This document shows, piece by piece, positions 34,795 through 44,248 of a stretch of 64,000 nucleotides of DNA. This DNA comes from Fictibacillus arsenicus (lineage in GTDB: Bacteria > Bacillota > Bacilli > Bacillales > Fictibacillaceae): positions 3,782,001 through 3,846,000 of the forward strand of contig NZ_CP016761.1 in assembly GCF_001642935.1 (NCBI RefSeq), given 5' to 3'. Within the stretch, counting starts at the first letter, position 1. Every line of letters starts with the position of its first letter. The notes beneath the pieces were generated by a model. That model did no database searches, was not told where the DNA came from, and saw only the letters and a program-made list of their open reading frames with translations. Made by a program: the position numbers and the translations under genes.

Positions 34795-34818
34795 CTGTAA
34801 AAGTGTCTCTATATGTTT

Positions 34819-36354
34819 TTAGGCGGCCTTCTTGGCCGCCGATTTTAATAGGTTGTGGGCTAAACTGATCAGCCCAACCTCGATATTTACCTTCGGTAGT
34901 CCACGGAGCGAAAACCGCCGGAACGACCGATTGCCCTTGAACTGACCGAAAACACTCTCTATGTCGATTTTTCTTCTCGCATAGAGTTGTTTTCCTTCGT
35001 CTGTCCAAAGGCGTTTTTTTGCTTTCGATTTTAGTTCCTGATAGGTCTCATTCACTTGCGTACTTCTTCCATCCTTTGATGTTGTGCATTCTTTTCGAAA
35101 GGGACAACCCTCACATTCGTTACACTTATAAACTTTGATTGTGGATTCATACCCTGATTCCGTTTTTTGTTTCTTTTCCCCGGTGAGATAGAGAAGTTTG
35201 CCTGCAGCACAAGTGAACGTGTCTTTTTTTACATCATAAAACCAGTTCGATTGGTGATGAGGATTCTTCTTAAAAGACCTTTTTTGTTCTTTCTCAAACA
35301 AACCATATTTAATGTATGCTTTCTGCTTTTTCCCTTCTAAATACGCATAGTTTTCTTCAGAACCATAACCGGCATCTGCGATAATGCGTTTTGGATCAAT
35401 ATCAAATTTTGCTTTGACTTCTTGAAGATGCGGGATAAGACACCGTGTGTCTCCCGGGCGCTGGTGCAGGGTATACGATAAAATGAACTGATTGTTGGAG
35501 GCCATTTGCACATTATACCCGGGTTTTAATTGTCCGTTCTTCATATGATCTTCCTTCATACGCATGAAGGTCGCATCGGGATCTGTTTTGGAAAAACTTT
35601 TTCGATCGCCACATATGGATAATTGCTTCTTATATTTAAGACTTCTTGGCAGATAGTCTTTCTTCATGACCTTTACAGCTTTTTTCAGTTCTTTGTTTTT
35701 TGGTTCTTTTTCCAGTTTTTCTTCCCATTCATCTACTTTGTTTTGAATTTTCTCAGGTGAAATCACGGTCTTTTCTTTGTCTTCACAAGACGCTTCTTCT
35801 CTCCAAACACCATCAATCTGGGTGATAAGCTCTTCGACTTTCCCCTCAAGTTTTTCCTTATATTTTTCCGTACTCTTCTTCCAAACAAATGTATAACGAT
35901 TGGCGTTTGCCTCAATTTTTGTACCATCTAGAAAGTAGGATTCGAGCTGAACTTGTCCTTCTTCTACTAAAAGAACGAGCACTTGTTTAAATAAATCGTC
36001 TATTAATCCTTTTAATCGTTCTGAACGAAAACGGTTAATGGTCCGGAAATCGGGTGTTTGAAAACCACTCAGCCATATTAGGGGAAGATGCACGGTTAGT
36101 TGGTGGGCAATTTCTCGCCCAGAATACATGCGCTGCGTGTAGGCATAGACCAAAACCTTCGTCATCATTTTAGGATGATACGTGCTTCGTCCACCGCCAG
36201 GATAATATTTAAGAAAATGTTCATCAGGAATACGTTCAATCATTTCGTTTACAACGCGAGCTACATTATGTAGGGGAATTAATTCACTAATATCCATTGG
36301 AAGAGTCAATTGGTCCATGTTATAATCGATGAAAGAAATATGATCATGTTTCAT
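34819..36354 (-). CDS. IS1182-family transposase
   Basis: 511-residue DDE transposase, apparently intact. N-terminal DUF772 domain (Y-H-P-K-M-M-T-K-V-L-V-Y-A-Y-T-Q-R-M-Y-S-G-R-E-I-A), then D-G-T-K-I-E-A-N-A-N-R-Y-T-F-V-W-K-K, the second acidic site in I-I-A-D-A-G-Y-G-S-E-E-N-Y, a zinc-like C-x2-C-x2-C-P-F-R-K-E-C cluster, and the C-terminal I-D-I-E-S-V-F-G-Q-F-K-G-N-R-S-F-R-R-F with the last Glu. Downstream genes are on both sides, so insertion did not break a coding region. Confidence 0.93.
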   Translation of the reverse strand: MKHDHISFIDYNMDQLTLPMDISELIPLHNVARVVNEMIERIPDEHFLKYYPGGGRSTYHPKMMTKVLVYAYTQRMYSGREIAHQLTVHLPLIWLSGFQTPDFRTINRFRSERLKGLIDDLFKQVLVLLVEEGQVQLESYFLDGTKIEANANRYTFVWKKSTEKYKEKLEGKVEELITQIDGVWREEASCEDKEKTVISPEKIQNKVDEWEEKLEKEPKNKELKKAVKVMKKDYLPRSLKYKKQLSICGDRKSFSKTDPDATFMRMKEDHMKNGQLKPGYNVQMASNNQFILSYTLHQRPGDTRCLIPHLQEVKAKFDIDPKRIIADAGYGSEENYAYLEGKKQKAYIKYGLFEKEQKRSFKKNPHHQSNWFYDVKKDTFTCAAGKLLYLTGEKKQKTESGYESTIKVYKCNECEGCPFRKECTTSKDGRSTQVNETYQELKSKAKKRLWTDEGKQLYARRKIDIESVFGQFKGNRSFRRFSLRGLPKVNIEVGLISLAHNLLKSAAKKAA

Positions 36355-36448
36355 AAAAAAATCGCTCCTTTTAGTTGGTTGTGTTGTGGTGACTTAATCA
36401 TACTAAATAGGGCGATTTTTTTATTGTGCAAAAAGACATATTAAAAAA

Positions 36449-36497
36449 GGCTGACACCAAAAGGTCACGTTACGTGTCCTTTTGGGTCAGCCCCTTT
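36449..36497 (+). terminator. Hairpin at the right IS end
   Basis: GGCTGACACCAAAAGG and CCTTTTGGGTCAGCC pair with one bulge around a 14-base loop, followed by a short T run. It mirrors the hairpin at the left end. Confidence 0.65.
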
Positions 36498-36501
36498 ATA
36501 T

Positions 36502-36633
36502 TTAATTATTTTTTGAACCTTGGTTACCTGTGTGATCTGGTTTATCGGGATCACGCTGGGGTTCTACATCCTCATTCGACCGTTCCTTCTCCTCTTGTTC
36601 TGGAGAGTCCTCAGACTTTCTTTTTTCAACCAT
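36502..36633 (-). CDS. 43-residue hydrophilic protein
   Basis: A short frame of 43 codons plus stop: M-V-E-K-R-K-S-E-D-S-P-E-Q-E-E-K-E-R-S-N and ends D-H-T-G-N-Q-G-S-K-N-N. A strong GGAGGG lies 7 bases before ATG 36633. Very acidic and polar, with no hydrophobic segment, so probably disordered. The IS1182 end abuts its stop codon. I do not recognise a family; it could be a small spore or stress protein by composition, but that is a guess. Confidence 0.6.
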   Translation of the reverse strand: MVEKRKSEDSPEQEEKERSNEDVEPQRDPDKPDHTGNQGSKNN

Positions 36634-36712
36634 TACAATCCCTCCTCTCATCAGATACGTACTTTATTTCCCTATCGGATGAGATAAAAACATGAAAGGT
36701 TGATAAAAAAAG

Positions 36713-37180
36713 TTATTGATCCATTTTAAGGGAGAAGTTATACCTTGGAACAGCACGTTCTACTGCATTCATAATCTTTCGATACAAAGCAGAGCGTTCA
36801 CTTTTGGACATATCGTCCGGTACATTCACATGAATGTGGGCGTAATTTCCGTTTATTGTCACCATTTGCGGGTTGATTCCCGAAACATCTTTTACTGTTT
36901 GACGAATCAAATCCTGATCATCAGATAAATCAAAACGCGATTGATTCATACTTCTATAATCACTTGGATTCATGTTCGTGTCATAACTGTAATTGATGCG
37001 GGGTTCATTTTTGGTCAGGTGGTAATTTATAATTCCGTGACCAAACATGTTGTCACGGATTTCCCCATTTTCATCATGAGCTGCCGGTTCCGTTTTGGCT
37101 CCTTCCTCCTTATACGACTGCATAGGAGAACAAGCACTAACTAATAGCACCAAAAGTGGCATAAGAATAGCCTTTTTCAC
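36713..37180 (-). CDS. YhcN/YlaJ-family sporulation lipoprotein
   Basis: 155-residue predicted lipoprotein. The signal V/M-K-K-A-I-L-M-P-L-L-V-L-L-V-S-A-C has lipobox V-S-A-C (Cys17). The C-terminal domain (about 80-150; I-R-Q-T-V-K-D-V-S-G-I-N-P-Q-M-V-T-I-N-G-N-Y-A-H-I-H-V-N-V-P) is the YhcN/YlaJ fold found in forespore inner-membrane lipoproteins linked to germination. GTG 37180 is 8 bases after GGGAGG; the frame is open to 37201. Confidence 0.82.
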   Translation of the reverse strand: MKKAILMPLLVLLVSACSPMQSYKEEGAKTEPAAHDENGEIRDNMFGHGIINYHLTKNEPRINYSYDTNMNPSDYRSMNQSRFDLSDDQDLIRQTVKDVSGINPQMVTINGNYAHIHVNVPDDMSKSERSALYRKIMNAVERAVPRYNFSLKMDQ

Positions 37181-37299
37181 TACAAACACCTCCCATATCA
37201 TTAGGATTTCCTGACCGGGAAGTGTTTATGAACAAAGAGGTTCAGTTTTGCCTGGCAAAACTGGTCCAATTATTAAGGTCTAAAGTCAGATGAAGAGGA

Positions 37300-37404
37300 T
37301 GAAACCAGAAGTTTAGAGCATGAATCCAAAAGGTTGATGCTCCATTCCAAAAATTTTGGGTCTGAATCCAAAAATTTTTACCAATTATCGACGAGTCGAC
37401 AACC
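37300..37404 (+). repeat. AATCCA array B: five 21-bp units
   Basis: Units begin at 37300, 37321, 37342, 37363 and 37384, exactly 21 bases apart (TGAAACCA, TGAATCCA, CCATTCCA, TGAATCCA, ATTATCGA as successive cores). Several continue AAAATTTT. The last unit is followed by a run with GTCGAC and TTCGAC words resembling the tail of the array at 13667. It lies between tdk and the YhcN-like gene. Confidence 0.78.
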
Positions 37405-37441
37405 CACGACAGCGTTCGACACCTCATTCAGCCTATACAAC

Positions 37442-37473
37442 AAAAAAGCCCGGAAGCACGCAAGCTCCCGGAC
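37442..37473 (-). terminator. Terminator of tdk
   Basis: On the minus strand CCGGGAGC and GCTTCCGG pair around a 6-base loop, then six Ts. Confidence 0.85.
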
Positions 37474-37488
37474 AACAACAATCATATT

Positions 37489-38115
37489 TTAGTTAGAACG
37501 CCCTTCCAAGCCCTCTACGCCTGAAAGAAGATTTCTCTTTTTACCTGGTACTTCATGACAATGACGGCAACGGGGCTCGTACGATTCTGATGCTCCCACT
37601 AGAATAACCGGATCGTCATAAGAAGCTGGTTTGCCATTGATCAAACGCTGTGTACGACTTGCAGGAGAACCGCAAGACATGCAGATTGCTTGAAGCTTTG
37701 TCACGTGCTCAGCAAGTGCCATCATTCTTGGAACAGGTCCGAACGGCTCGCCTTTAAAATCTTGGTCAAGTCCTGCTACAATAACGCGCAACCCTTGGTC
37801 AGCAAGCTCTTGAGCGACTGGAATGATATCCTCATCAAAGAACTGTACTTCATCGATCGCAACCACTTCTGTTTCAGGTGATACATTTTTTAAAATTTCA
37901 ACAGATCGTCCTACAGGCTCAGCCAAAACTGCCGTTCCGTTATGAGAAACAACCGATTCCTCGCTGTAGCGGTTATCAATAAGCGGCTTGAACACCTGTA
38001 CTTTTTGCTTAGCATACGTTGCTCTTCTCACACGGCGAATCAATTCTTCTGACTTCCCAGAGAACATGCTTCCGCAAATTAACTCGATCCAGCCATTTTG
38101 TTTCATAACATACAT
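37489..38115 (-). CDS. tdk: Thymidine kinase
   Basis: Phosphorylates thymidine to dTMP. 208 residues, type II: P-loop [26 protein letters not shown] (catalytic Glu) and a zinc lasso C-M-S-C-G-S-P...C-R-H-C. ATG 38115 is 7 bases after GGGGGAG; the frame is open to 38139. Same neighbour order as B. subtilis. Confidence 0.96.
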   Translation of the reverse strand: MYVMKQNGWIELICGSMFSGKSEELIRRVRRATYAKQKVQVFKPLIDNRYSEESVVSHNGTAVLAEPVGRSVEILKNVSPETEVVAIDEVQFFDEDIIPVAQELADQGLRVIVAGLDQDFKGEPFGPVPRMMALAEHVTKLQAICMSCGSPASRTQRLINGKPASYDDPVILVGASESYEPRCRHCHEVPGKKRNLLSGVEGLEGRSN

Positions 38116-38241
38116 GGCTTGCTCCCCCTTTCGCAACAATCTTTCCCTTAGTATGTACGCATTTCATTCTTACAAATAAAACGTTCTTTTCAGGAGCTGC
38201 TAACTCCTTTTAAAGCATAAAATAAAGTTTTTCGCGCGTAT

Positions 38242-38277
38242 AAAAAACCCGGCCCATCAACGGACAGTTACCGAGTT
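38242..38277 (-). terminator. Second terminator-like hairpin between rpmE2 and tdk
   Basis: On the minus strand AACTCGG and CCGGGTT pair (one G-U), followed by a T run. Tandem with the hairpin at 38298. Confidence 0.6.
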
Positions 38278-38297
38278 TCCATCATTTCTCTATAAAG

Positions 38298-38329
38298 AAA
38301 AAAAGGGCAAGAAAGACTCCTGCCCTTTT
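38298..38329 (-). terminator. Terminator of rpmE2
   Basis: On the minus strand AAAAGGGCA and TGCCCTTTT pair perfectly; T run continues. It lies 13 bases past the rpmE2 stop. Confidence 0.85.
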
Positions 38330-38341
38330 ACTTGCAACAAA

Positions 38342-38587
38342 TTACTTAAGGTTGTATTTCTTCTTAAAGCGGTCAACACGTCCACCAACATCAGAGAACT
38401 TCTGACGTCCAGTGTAGAACGGGTGAGTGTCAGAACTTACATCCACTTTAATTACTGGATATTCGTTACCGTCTTCCCATTTCATAGTCTCGTTTGAATG
38501 CAACGTAGAACCAGAAAGGAAGCTAAATCCGCTTTGAGCGTCAACAAAGATAACCTTTTTATAATTCGGATGAATTCCTTGTTTCAT
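38342..38587 (-). CDS. rpmE2: Ribosomal protein L31 type B
   Basis: 81-residue L31 of the zinc-free type: [23 protein letters not shown] and [20 protein letters not shown]. There are no cysteines, so it lacks the C-x-x-C zinc motif of L31 type A. In B. subtilis the type A gene occupies this place next to rho, and the type B gene (ytiA) is Zur-repressed elsewhere. I see no Zur-box-like sequence upstream. ATG 38587 follows GGAGTG; the frame is open to 38680. Confidence 0.95.
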   Translation of the reverse strand: MKQGIHPNYKKVIFVDAQSGFSFLSGSTLHSNETMKWEDGNEYPVIKVDVSSDTHPFYTGRQKFSDVGGRVDRFKKKYNLK

Positions 38588-38651
38588 GTCAATTTCACTC
38601 CTTCTGCCCTGTTTCCTATGCGGAAGCAGAGTTAAATAAACACATAAAAAC

Positions 38652-38680
38652 AGTATAACAGGGACAAATCCCATTTGCAA
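38652..38680 (-). promoter_or_regulatory. Promoter of rpmE2
   Basis: On the minus strand TTGCAA (38675-38680), 17 bases, TATACT (38652-38657), 65 bases before the ATG and just past the rho stop. Confidence 0.72.
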
Positions 38681-38693
38681 CCATACTTTTTCG

Positions 38694-39980
38694 TTAGTTT
38701 GTTACGGTTTTAACGCGCTTTGGCGCACCTTTTTTTTCTGACTCAAACAGCTCGAAAAATTCTTCGTTGTTTTCTGTTTTGCGCATTCGTTTCATAAATT
38801 TATCAACGAAATCGAACGAGTCATCCATCGTCTTACGGATCGACCATAATGCTTCAAGATGATCTTTTGCAATAAGCATTTCTTCTTTTCTCGTACCGGA
38901 ACGGCGAATGTCGATCGCAGGGAAAATACGGCGCTCTGCCAGCTTGCGGTCTAAGTGCAGTTCCATGTTTCCTGTTCCTTTGAATTCCTCGTAAATAACG
39001 TCATCCATACGTGAACCTGTATCAACAAGTGCCGTTGCTAAAATCGTTAAGCTTCCGCCTTCTTCAATGTTACGGGCAGCACCGAAAAATCTCTTCGGAC
39101 GATGGAAAGCAGCAGGATCGATACCACCAGATAGTGTACGTCCGCTCGGCGGGATAACCAAGTTGTACGCACGAGCTAGACGTGTAATGCTATCAAGCAG
39201 AATAACAACGTCTTTTTTGTGCTCAACCAGTCTCATCGCGCGTTCCAAAACAAGCTCTGCCACTTTAATGTGGTTTTCAGGCACTTCGTCAAACGTTGAA
39301 CTTACAACGTCGCCTTTAACAGAACGTTCGATATCGGTTACTTCCTCTGGTCGCTCATCGATAAGTAAAACAATAAGTTCCACTTGCGGATTGTTTGTCG
39401 TCACACTGTGTGCGATCTCTTTCAGCAAGCTTGTCTTACCCGCTTTAGGAGGAGCGACGATCAATCCACGCTGACCAAAACCAACAGGCGCCATCATATC
39501 GATGATACGTGTTGAGATATTATTGCTCGTAGTCTCCATAACCATTTTCTTTTCGGGATAGAGGGCTGTTAATGCAGGGAAATGCACTCTTTCCTTAGCC
39601 GTTTCTGGGTCTTCTCCGTTAACCGCGTTAACTTGCAAAAGTCCGTAATAACGCTCGTTTTCTTTTGGAGGACGAACTTTCCCTGATACTTTATCTCCGT
39701 TTCTTAGATCAAATCTGCGGATCTGTGACGCAGATATGTAGATATCCTGTGAGCTCGGAGAATAGTTGATCGGACGCAAGAAGCCGAACCCTTCGTTCGG
39801 AATGATCTCCAAAACACCTTCCATGAATGAATAACCATCAAGTTCAGCTTGTGCTTTTAAAATCGAGAACATCAATTCCCGCTTCGTCAGTTTTCCGTAA
39901 TATTGAATATTAAATTGTTTGGCAAGCTCATAAAGCTCTCTTAATTTTTTTGTTTCTAATGTAGCTAAATCAATCCCCAT
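38694..39980 (-). CDS. rho: Transcription termination factor Rho
   Basis: Hexameric RNA helicase that ends transcription. 428 residues: N-terminal Rho-N domain (1-48), cold-shock-like RNA-binding domain (about 50-120; E-G-F-G-F-L-R-P...[12 protein letters not shown]), Walker [11 protein letters not shown] and Walker [14 protein letters not shown]. The Q-loop [12 protein letters not shown] is intact. Confidence 0.98.
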   Translation of the reverse strand: MGIDLATLETKKLRELYELAKQFNIQYYGKLTKRELMFSILKAQAELDGYSFMEGVLEIIPNEGFGFLRPINYSPSSQDIYISASQIRRFDLRNGDKVSGKVRPPKENERYYGLLQVNAVNGEDPETAKERVHFPALTALYPEKKMVMETTSNNISTRIIDMMAPVGFGQRGLIVAPPKAGKTSLLKEIAHSVTTNNPQVELIVLLIDERPEEVTDIERSVKGDVVSSTFDEVPENHIKVAELVLERAMRLVEHKKDVVILLDSITRLARAYNLVIPPSGRTLSGGIDPAAFHRPKRFFGAARNIEEGGSLTILATALVDTGSRMDDVIYEEFKGTGNMELHLDRKLAERRIFPAIDIRRSGTRKEEMLIAKDHLEALWSIRKTMDDSFDFVDKFMKRMRKTENNEEFFELFESEKKGAPKRVKTVTN

Positions 39981-40256
39981 AGTGACACCACGCTTTTCTT
40001 ATTTTACTATTTGCTTTTGTTTTATAATTTGGGATTTATATATGTTGGTTTGGTTTTGGTTATTGGAAGGAGATCCTTGAAAGTTAAGGGTTTAGTGGGT
40101 TGAAGAAATTTTTATTCAAAATGAATCATACTTCTTATTTTAACCACAAAAATAGTCTTTAATCAAGTTAGGACAACTTGCCGGCCACTGCTATAACGTG
40201 AATTTACAATACATTTCTGCATTTTGCAACTTTGTATAAGCTCAACCTTTGGATGT

Positions 40257-40385
40257 AGTTAATTTCCGCTGCAGGGCTCGCTTTCCGCAGGGCGTGCGGT
40301 GAGCCCACTCCGTACTACGTACATCGAGTGGTCTCACCTGCCCCGCTCGTCCTGCAGGAGTCTCGCCCTTCCGCTCCAATTAACT
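40257..40385 (+). repeat. ~130-bp structured repeat, full copy
   Basis: Ends AGTTAATTTCCGCTGCAG and CGCTCCAATTAACT: the terminal inverted repeat here is AGTTAATT, a compensated change relative to AGTTGATT elsewhere. It sits in the 500-base gap between rho and glpX; I see no gene in the rest of that gap (39981-40256). Confidence 0.83.
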
Positions 40386-40449
40386 ATTCAATGAAGAACT
40401 TTTGAAAAACTCCAGCAGTAACAAGCTGAAAAGAAGAACCTAACGGAAA

Positions 40450-40474
40450 GACCGGACGCAATGTCCGGCCTTTT
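40450..40474 (-). terminator. Hairpin after glpX
   Basis: GGCCGGAC and GTCCGGTC pair on the minus strand with a 5-base loop, but only three Ts follow. Six bases past the glpX stop. Confidence 0.6.
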
Positions 40475-40480
40475 ACCCCA

Positions 40481-41449
40481 TTATGGTTTGATTACAAGGT
40501 CTGGCTTTTTCTTCAGGCTGTGTCTGCCGTCGATGAAACGGACTGTACCTGATTTTGCCCGCATAACGACAGATTGAGTCGTTCCAGTTGATCCGTCAAA
40601 ACGAACTCCTTTTAATAGTTCACCGTCCGTTACCCCCGTAGCTGCAAAAATTGCATCGTCCCCTTTTACGAGGTCGTCCATGTACAATACGCGGTTCACG
40701 TCTTCGATCCCCATACGTTTGCAGCGTTCTAATTCCTCGTCGTTTTGAGGAAGAAGCTTTCCTTGAAGCTCTCCGCCAAGACACTTTAAGGCAACGGCTG
40801 CGATTACGCCTTCTGGTGCTCCGCCTGATCCGAATAAAATATCTACGCCTGTATCATCGAATGCTGTATTGATCGCAGCGGCAACATCACCGTCAGAGAT
40901 CAGCTTAATTCTTGCACCCGCTTCACGGATATCCTGGATGATCTGCTGGTGGCGAGGACGGTCTAAAATAACCGCTACTAAGTCTTCAATATTTTTATTT
41001 TTCGCTTCTGCTACTGCTTTTAAGTTATCGATAACAGGAGCGTTGATGTCGACCTTCCCTACGCTCTCACGTCCGACTGCGATCTTGTCCATATACATGT
41101 CAGGTGCGTGTAGCAGGTTCCCATGGTCAGCGATCGCCAGAACAGCAAGTGCGTTCCACGTACCAGATGCCACGATGTTTGTCCCTTCAAGCGGGTCAAC
41201 AGCAACATCTACTCGAGGGCCATAGCCTGTCCCAAGCTTTTCACCGATATAAAGCATAGGCGCTTCGTCCATTTCTCCTTCGCCGATTACAACAGTCCCT
41301 TTCATAGGAACCGTGTCAAAAACGTTACGCATGGCAGTTGTTGCTGCTTCATCTGCCTCGTCTTTCTTGCCTCGACCCATCCAGCGTGCTGATGCAAGAG
41401 CTGCCGCTTCTGTTACACGAACAAGCTCCATTGATAAACTTCTCTCCAT
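40481..41449 (-). CDS. glpX: Class II fructose-1,6-bisphosphatase
   Basis: Gluconeogenic fructose-1,6-bisphosphate phosphatase. 322 residues. Metal- and substrate-binding motifs [11 protein letters not shown] and [11 protein letters not shown] are intact, and [13 protein letters not shown] follows. GGAGGG precedes ATG 41449. Grouped with fsa and fbaA nearby in central carbon metabolism. Confidence 0.95.
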   Translation of the reverse strand: MERSLSMELVRVTEAAALASARWMGRGKKDEADEAATTAMRNVFDTVPMKGTVVIGEGEMDEAPMLYIGEKLGTGYGPRVDVAVDPLEGTNIVASGTWNALAVLAIADHGNLLHAPDMYMDKIAVGRESVGKVDINAPVIDNLKAVAEAKNKNIEDLVAVILDRPRHQQIIQDIREAGARIKLISDGDVAAAINTAFDDTGVDILFGSGGAPEGVIAAVALKCLGGELQGKLLPQNDEELERCKRMGIEDVNRVLYMDDLVKGDDAIFAATGVTDGELLKGVRFDGSTGTTQSVVMRAKSGTVRFIDGRHSLKKKPDLVIKP

Positions 41450-41501
41450 AATGTGGTTCCCTCCGCTTACTTAAAAACGCTTACATATTTATCCTTAAGA
41501 A

Positions 41502-41523
41502 AAATCACCGGTTGGGGTGATTT
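41502..41523 (-). terminator. Terminator of murA2
   Basis: AAATCACC and GGTGATTT pair around a 6-base loop; on the minus strand TTTTCTT follows. It lies 13 bases past the murA2 stop. Confidence 0.7.
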
Positions 41524-41535
41524 CTCTTTTTACAC

Positions 41536-42828
41536 TTATGAGTTCTTCATTTCTTCCATTTCTTCTACATCCATATTTTCACGCCACACTTTAGCTCCAA
41601 GTCCTTTTAACTTTTCAACTAAAGATTCATAGCCGCGGTCAATATGTTCAAGACCTGAAATTTCAGTTACACCTTCAGCCATAAGACCGGCTACAACGAG
41701 CGCTGCTCCTGCACGAAGGTCAGAAGCTTTAACTTTTGCCCCTTCAAGCTTTGCAGGCCCATTTATTATAGCAGAACGGCCTTCAACTTTCACATTCGCT
41801 CCCATGCGGCGAAGTTCGTCTATATGTTTAAAACGCGCACTGTAGATCGTGTCCGTTACAATGCTCGTTCCTTCTGAGCTTGTTAAAAGCGATGTGAACG
41901 GCTGCTGAAGATCTGTCGGGAACCCTGGATAAACGAGCGTTTTTATATCGACACTCTTTAATGGGTCTTTCCCGCGATAAACTAGAACCTGATCGTCTTT
42001 TGTTTCGATGAAAACGCCCATCTCTCTTAGCTTGGCAATCAATGATTCTAAATGCAGAGGAATGACATTATCCAATAAAACCTGCTGACCCATCGATGCC
42101 GCTAAAATCATATACGTTCCAGCTTCGATACGGTCAGGAATGATAGAATGACGGCACCCATGCATTTTTTCGACACCATCGATACGAATTACGTCCGTAC
42201 CTGCCCCTTTAATCCTTGCACCCATGCTCGTTAAGAGTGTAGCTACATCGATAATTTCAGGCTCCTTTGCCGCATTTTCAATAATCGTCTGTCCTTTTGC
42301 TCTTACTGCTGCAAGCATGATATTGATCGTTGCTCCTACACTTACAACATCCAGGTAAATACGTGCACCAACAAGCTCGTCTGCGCGAAGGTAAATCGCA
42401 CCTTGCTCGTTCGTCACTTTTGCACCTAGCGCTTCAAATCCTTTAATGTGCTGGTCGATCGGACGCGGCCCAAGGTTGCATCCCCCTGGCAAGCCGATTA
42501 CAGCTTTTTTAAAACGCCCAAGCATCGCACCCATCAAGTAGTAAGAAGCACGAAGCTTTTTCACCTTTCCGCTCGGAAGAGGCATCGGAATCATGTTTTC
42601 AGGGTTAACCGTAAGCGACTGATTTTCATCCAGGTAAGCTTCTCCCCCGATTTCCTCTAACAGATCACGCAGAATACGGACATCTGATATGTTAGGTAAA
42701 CCTTCAATGGTAACGGTAGATTCAGCTAGTATCGTAGCGGGAATCAATGCCACCGCACTATTTTTTGCTCCGCTTATTTGGACCGTTCCTTCTAGAGGAT
42801 AGCCCCCTTCAATCATCAGTTTTTCCAT
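41536..42828 (-). CDS. murA2: UDP-GlcNAc 1-carboxyvinyltransferase, second paralogue
   Basis: First committed step of peptidoglycan synthesis, moving enolpyruvate to UDP-GlcNAc. 430 residues; the fosfomycin-target cysteine is Cys117 in [12 protein letters not shown]. The tandem EPSP-synthase-like folds are complete. Its place between glpX and fsa corresponds to B. subtilis murAB/murZ rather than murAA, hence the paralogue call. ATG 42828 follows AAAGGAG. Confidence 0.95.
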   Translation of the reverse strand: MEKLMIEGGYPLEGTVQISGAKNSAVALIPATILAESTVTIEGLPNISDVRILRDLLEEIGGEAYLDENQSLTVNPENMIPMPLPSGKVKKLRASYYLMGAMLGRFKKAVIGLPGGCNLGPRPIDQHIKGFEALGAKVTNEQGAIYLRADELVGARIYLDVVSVGATINIMLAAVRAKGQTIIENAAKEPEIIDVATLLTSMGARIKGAGTDVIRIDGVEKMHGCRHSIIPDRIEAGTYMILAASMGQQVLLDNVIPLHLESLIAKLREMGVFIETKDDQVLVYRGKDPLKSVDIKTLVYPGFPTDLQQPFTSLLTSSEGTSIVTDTIYSARFKHIDELRRMGANVKVEGRSAIINGPAKLEGAKVKASDLRAGAALVVAGLMAEGVTEISGLEHIDRGYESLVEKLKGLGAKVWRENMDVEEMEEMKNS

Positions 42829-42961
42829 GGTAAACTCCTTTCAGTAAGAGTCACAAAGACAATCGTAATTGTGAGTATATTACCAGTTTCGTTAATTTTA
42901 TTATTTACCAAAAATTTTCTTTATAATGTATAAAAATGTGTCATCATTGTTGGATTAGAAA

Positions 42962-43155
42962 GTGGTGGATTTCCGTTACAGGTGCTCGCTTTCCGTGGGG
43001 CGGGCGGTGAGCCTCCTTCACCCTTTGGGTGATTAGGAGTCTCACCTGTCCCACTCGTCCCACAGGACAAGGAAGGCTTCGACAGCGTTACATCGCACGA
43101 AGAAAATGCGATTTTCTTTTTCGAGGAGTCTCCCACCTTTCACTCCAATCAACCA
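42962..43155 (+). repeat. ~130-bp structured repeat, long form
   Basis: Left end GTGGATTTCCGTTACAGG, inner pair GGTGAGCCTCCTTCACC and AGGAGTCTCACC, right end CACTCCAATCAACC. About 60 extra bases (43065-43125), including GACAAGGAAGGCTTCGAC, match the inverted copy at 20690. It fills most of the gap between murA2 and fsa. Confidence 0.85.
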
Positions 43156-43217
43156 GTCAAAGTTGAACGAACACAATACATTGAAAGCAAAAACTTTTAT
43201 TAGAGAAAAAAATTAAA

Positions 43218-43868
43218 TTATTTTTTATTCGCAGCTTCCCAGTCAGCTAGGAATTTTTCGATACCTTGATCTGTTAATGGGTGCTTCACAAGGCCTTTAA
43301 TAACATTCGGCGGAATCGTTGCAATATGGGCTCCGCGCAATGCTGCTTCTGTTACGTGAACAGGGTGACGGATCGATGCTGCAATGATCTCAGTCGGTAT
43401 TTCATGAATCGCAAAAATTTGCGCTACCTGTGAGATAAGCTCCAATCCATCTTGACCGATATCATCTAAACGGCCTAAGAATGGCGATACATATGTTGCG
43501 CCAGCACGAGCAGCTAACAATGCTTGGTTCGCATTAAAAATAAGCGTTACGTTCGTTTTAATATTTTCATCAGAAAAAGTTTTAACGGCTTTTAGTCCAT
43601 CAAGCGTCATCGGTACTTTTACCGTAATATTCGGCGCGATCTTAGCTAACTCACGGCCTTCTTCTACCATTTCTTCATAAGAAGTTCCGATCACCTCAGC
43701 ACTAACAGAACCCGGTACAAGGCTTGTAATTTCCTTCAAACGCTCGTGGAAATCAACGCCTTTTTCTTTTGCTACTAGAGACGGGTTTGTTGTTACTCCA
43801 GATAAAATGCCCAGGTCATAGGCTTCCTTAATATCGTCAATGTTTGCTGTATCAATAAAGAATTTCAA
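43218..43868 (-). CDS. tal: Transaldolase / fructose-6-phosphate aldolase family
   Basis: Small (TalC/Fsa-type) transaldolase of 216 residues, pentose phosphate pathway. Start [14 protein letters not shown]; Schiff-base Lys84 in [12 protein letters not shown] 43868 is 8 bases after GGAG, preferred over 43877. The B. subtilis equivalent is tal (ywjH). A structured repeat lies on each side of it. Confidence 0.93.
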   Translation of the reverse strand: MKFFIDTANIDDIKEAYDLGILSGVTTNPSLVAKEKGVDFHERLKEITSLVPGSVSAEVIGTSYEEMVEEGRELAKIAPNITVKVPMTLDGLKAVKTFSDENIKTNVTLIFNANQALLAARAGATYVSPFLGRLDDIGQDGLELISQVAQIFAIHEIPTEIIAASIRHPVHVTEAALRGAHIATIPPNVIKGLVKHPLTDQGIEKFLADWEAANKK

Positions 43869-43969
43869 AACAATCACTCCTGTTTTTTAGGTTTCTCGTT
43901 CATTTATATTCTTTTATAACACACACTTCTTCATACACGTTAGTAGTGCGCTTACATTTTTTATTGGAG

Positions 43970-44100
43970 AGTTAATTTCCACTCCAGGATGCTCGCTTTC
44001 CGCGGGCGTGCGGTGAGCCTCCTCGACGCCTTGCGTCCTTAGGAGTCTCACCTGTCCCGCTTCTCTCGCAGGAGTCTCGCACCTTACTCTCCAATTAACT
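43970..44100 (+). repeat. ~130-bp structured repeat, full copy
   Basis: Ends AGTTAATTTCCACTCCAGG and ACTCTCCAATTAACT; inner pair GGTGAGCCTCCTCGACGC and AGGAGTCTCACC. It lies between fbaA and tal on the transcribed strand. Confidence 0.84.
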
Positions 44101-44182
44101 TTCATTGAAGTTTTTTACTGAACCTAATAAAGGACAAAAGAAGCTGACCGTCTGTCACGTTACACACTATTATAGTGTAAAT

Positions 44183-44211
44183 GAAACCGCCTATGATGTA
44201 TAGGCGGTTTC
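44183..44211 (-). terminator. Hairpin after fbaA
   Basis: GAAACCGCCTA and TAGGCGGTTTC form a perfect 11-bp stem with a 7-base loop, but few Ts follow. 38 bases past the fbaA stop. Confidence 0.7.
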
Positions 44212-44248
44212 AAAGAAAGGTTCATATTAGTATATTTTGACCAGGAAT

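Larger units (their letters stand above)
34745..36499 (-). mobile_element. IS1182-type insertion sequence
   Basis: A transposase gene flanked by near-identical inverted ends: AAAGGGGCTGACTCAAAAG at the left and, inverted, AAAGGGGCTGACCCAAAAGG at the right. Each end folds into its own hairpin (34748-34794 and 36449-36493). ATTTAA is found just outside both ends (34739-34744 and 36500-36505) and may be a target duplication, although the ends then differ in length by 2 bases. It sits 7 bases after the CoADR stop and against the stop of a 43-codon gene. Confidence 0.8.

Noticed and set aside
38588-38700. Zur box for rpmE2
   Set aside because: No TAAATCGTAATNATTACGATTTA-like sequence; an ordinary sigma-A promoter is present.
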